From Candidatus Planktophila sp. (lineage in GTDB: Bacteria; Actinomycetota; Actinomycetes; Nanopelagicales; Nanopelagicaceae), in NCBI GenBank assembly GCA_024641555.1, contig JAHECV010000009.1, positions 1,501-38,953 of the forward strand: a DNA stretch of 37,453 nt. Reading direction: 5' to 3'. A model generated the notes under the pieces. That model saw only the letters and a list, made by a program, of their open reading frames with translations, did no database searches and was not told the DNA's origin. Numbering within the stretch: the first letter of the stretch is position 1; every line of letters starts with the position of its first letter. A program made the position numbers and the translations under genes. This document shows positions 35,938 to 37,453 of this stretch, piece after piece.

Positions 35938-36804
35938 TTAAAGCTTAACTCCAGCAAAAATATCGATCTCTCTGCCTACTTCATCAAACGGTTCAGTTTT
36001 CTCGCCGCGTACCAAGGTGTAGTACTCGTGTCCCCAGACTTGTAAGCCAAGATTGTTGGAGAGCGCAAAGAATGGTCCATCTAGAGAAATTTGTGTTAGG
36101 TGGGCCTTCATTGCTGCCATCTTCTGCTCTACATGAGAGTTGCCATCAATAAGCGTTGTTACAAATTGATCATCTTTGGCAAAGGGCAGATCATCCACGC
36201 TTTCGGCGCCAAAAAAATCTGAACCGATCTCTTTCATCTTCGCCATACTTTCGGCAAGCACAGATTTCGGCATGGTGTTCCAGTAAATTTTTTGAATTTT
36301 CCATTTCGATTTTTCCGAAGCTCTCATCGCTACTCGATGCGCTTGGATGTGATCCGGATGGCCATAGCCGCCAATCTCATCGTAAGTGATCATGACGTGT
36401 GGCTTAACTTCTTCGATTACTGAAAGTAAAAAATTTGATGCTTCCTCTAGATCAGCTTGCCAGAAAACATCGGGGCGTTCATTTTGAACCGTTCCCATCA
36501 TTCCGCTATCGCGGTAGAGTTTTTCGCCTTCAGCGAGAAAGCGATGGTCTTTGATGCCCAGGGCTTTCATCGCTTCTGCAAGCTCGGTGATGCGATGTTC
36601 CCCTAATTTATCTTCGGCGCTACTTGCTAGATGCGATAGCTCAGGAACAAGCACCTCGCCCTCTTCGCCGCGGGTGCAAGTAACCAGCGTTACAGAAGCG
36701 CCGAGTTGGGCATACATAGCCATCGTTGCCCCATTGTTTATAGTTTCATCGTCAGGATGAGCGTGAACTAAAAGAACGCGATATCCATCGTATGACTTGT
36801 TCAT
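35938..36804 (-). CDS. mshB: N-acetyl-GlcNAc-inositol deacetylase (mycothiol biosynthesis)
   Basis: A 288-aa zinc PIG-L/LmbE-family deacetylase removing the acetyl group from GlcNAc-Ins, the second step of mycothiol synthesis. From the ATG at 36804: VLLVHAHPDDETINNGATMA with zinc ligands His16 and Asp19 and catalytic Asp18. Then come CTRGEEGEVL, the MshB-type YRDSGMMGT, and the third zinc ligand in GGYGHPDHIQAHRVA. The YRDSGM segment and short length favour MshB over the amidase Mca. A longer reading from 36909 adds a Cys/Arg-rich stretch inside the upstream gene and is rejected. The ATG overlaps the stop of the moeZ-like gene (TAATG). The presence of mshB supports a mycothiol-using actinobacterium. 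Confidence 0.93.
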   Translation of the reverse strand: MNKSYDGYRVLLVHAHPDDETINNGATMAMYAQLGASVTLVTCTRGEEGEVLVPELSHLASSAEDKLGEHRITELAEAMKALGIKDHRFLAEGEKLYRDSGMMGTVQNERPDVFWQADLEEASNFLLSVIEEVKPHVMITYDEIGGYGHPDHIQAHRVAMRASEKSKWKIQKIYWNTMPKSVLAESMAKMKEIGSDFFGAESVDDLPFAKDDQFVTTLIDGNSHVEQKMAAMKAHLTQISLDGPFFALSNNLGLQVWGHEYYTLVRGEKTEPFDEVGREIDIFAGVKL

Positions 36805-37453
36805 TAGTACACCGGCAAAGAAGTATCGATTTGCTTTGCCCAGGCGATGACTCCTCCGGATACATGCGAAGCATCGGCAAAGCCGGCACCTTTCAATATG
36901 GCTAAGCACTCCGCGGATCGAACTCCGCTTTTGCAGTGCAAGATGATCGGTTTATCTTGCGGCAGTCCAGCTAAAGCGGTCCCGTCTAAGAATCCTTGTT
37001 TTGGAATTAGATGTGAACCGGGAATGCGGACAATTTCAAATTCACTTGGTTCGCGAACATCGACTAGATAAAAGGAATCTTGGTTATCAATCTTAGATTT
37101 CAACTCCGAAACAGAGATGGTTGAATCTTTTACGGCAACTTCTGCAGCATCTGAGAGCACGCCACAAAACGCTTCATAATCAGGCAATAGTTCAGTTTGA
37201 CTTGGCTTGTCGCTGCACAGTGGACAGTTCGGATCTTTGCGAACCTTGATCTTGCGAAACGACATTTCTAGCGCGTCGTAAATCATCAGTGAGCCGATCA
37301 TAGGTTCGCCGACGCCGGTTATTACTTTGATCGCTTCTGTTGTTTGAATTGAGCCAATAGTTGCACAAAGAACTCCGAGAACGCCACCTTCGGCACAACT
37401 TGGAACCATTCCTGGTGGTGGCGGCTCTGGATAAAGACAACGATAACAAGGTC
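36804..37453 (-). CDS. moeZ: MoeZ/MoeB-like adenylyltransferase-sulfurtransferase, C-terminal part
   Basis: The 3' part of a ThiF/MoeB-rhodanese fusion; the 5' end lies right of base 37453. The visible ~215 residues continue open to the edge with PCYRCLYPEPPPPG, then MVPSCAEGGVLGVLCATIGS and QTTEAIKVITG, the end of the E1-like adenylation domain. The CYRC and CPLC pairs bind zinc. A rhodanese domain follows (about the last 100 residues), with the active-site Cys in ILHCKSGVRSAE. MoeZ activates ThiS/MoaD-like carriers such as CysO and loads sulfur for molybdopterin or cysteine synthesis. It is coupled to mshB by a one-base overlap, so sulfur-carrier and mycothiol genes share a transcript here. 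Confidence 0.9.
   Translation of the reverse strand, partial: PCYRCLYPEPPPPGMVPSCAEGGVLGVLCATIGSIQTTEAIKVITGVGEPMIGSLMIYDALEMSFRKIKVRKDPNCPLCSDKPSQTELLPDYEAFCGVLSDAAEVAVKDSTISVSELKSKIDNQDSFYLVDVREPSEFEIVRIPGSHLIPKQGFLDGTALAGLPQDKPIILHCKSGVRSAECLAILKGAGFADASHVSGGVIAWAKQIDTSLPVY

Noticed and set aside
36805..36909. Longer start for mshB
   Set aside because: The added Cys/Arg-rich residues are the rhodanese-domain coding DNA in another frame; the family start matches the ATG at 36804.

Overview
The window looks like a chromosome segment from a streamlined, low-GC actinobacterium, most plausibly a planktonic freshwater lineage of the Nanopelagicales ('acI') type. Actinobacterial hallmarks are two WhiB proteins (WhiB1- and WhiB2-like), MtrA/MtrB, a PdtaS-type kinase, mycothiol biosynthesis (MshB), DUF3499, the Rv3235 family and an FdxA-DapC pair. 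The base composition is moderate, not GC-rich. Genes are packed almost end to end: ATGA/TAATG overlaps, convergent genes overlapping by 4-8 bp, and no gap over 300 bp. I saw no insertion sequence, prophage, CRISPR array or toxin-antitoxin pair. The lineage is inferred from gene content and compactness, not from a marker search.

Layout. 1-5,020: the 5' part of argG, a Methyltransf_32-type methyltransferase, a TerC-family membrane protein, a two-component system (OmpR-type regulator and a kinase without HAMP) and a divergent small secreted protein. 5,049-10,500: a minus-strand run of a LacI-type regulator, a MalY/PatB-type C-S lyase, a PYROXD2-like FAD oxidoreductase, a cystathionine gamma-synthase/lyase and two small proteins. 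10,655-14,653: an AlkA-type glycosylase, msrB/msrA, tRNA-Arg(CCG), whiB1, pdtaS and a small conserved protein. 14,687-17,051: a CpaE/TadZ-like P-loop protein with a degenerate Walker A, a SAF/CpaB-like protein and a divergent Rv3235-family protein.

17,048-30,599 is the conserved actinobacterial growth and cell-envelope block. Read on the minus strand it runs whiB2, a large membrane glycosyltransferase, DUF5719, DUF3499, manB, ahcY, mtrA, mtrB, comF, secA. Unlike mycobacteria and streptomycetes, there is no lpqB between mtrB and comF and no hpf between comF and secA. 30,765-33,173 holds manC-like, dapC and fdxA. 33,277-35,630 holds a GNAT acetyltransferase translationally coupled to cysS. 35,623-37,453 holds a small membrane protein, mshB and the 3' part of a MoeZ-like gene.

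Themes: sulfur and thiol metabolism (CGS/C-S lyase pair, AhcY, MsrA/B, CysS, MshB, MoeZ), GDP-mannose supply (ManB, ManC) for envelope glycans beside a glycosyltransferase, and signalling (three two-component modules, two WhiB, one LacI). I found no clear new multi-gene defence or metabolic system. The best leads are: a manB gene that seems to lack any ATG/GTG/TTG/CTG start (probable ATT start); a perfect 16-bp palindrome over the -10 box of a strong whiB2 promoter; a PhoB-geometry direct repeat beside the two-component system; nested repeats in the SAF/Rv3235 divergent region; and a palindrome on the start codon of the C-S lyase gene.
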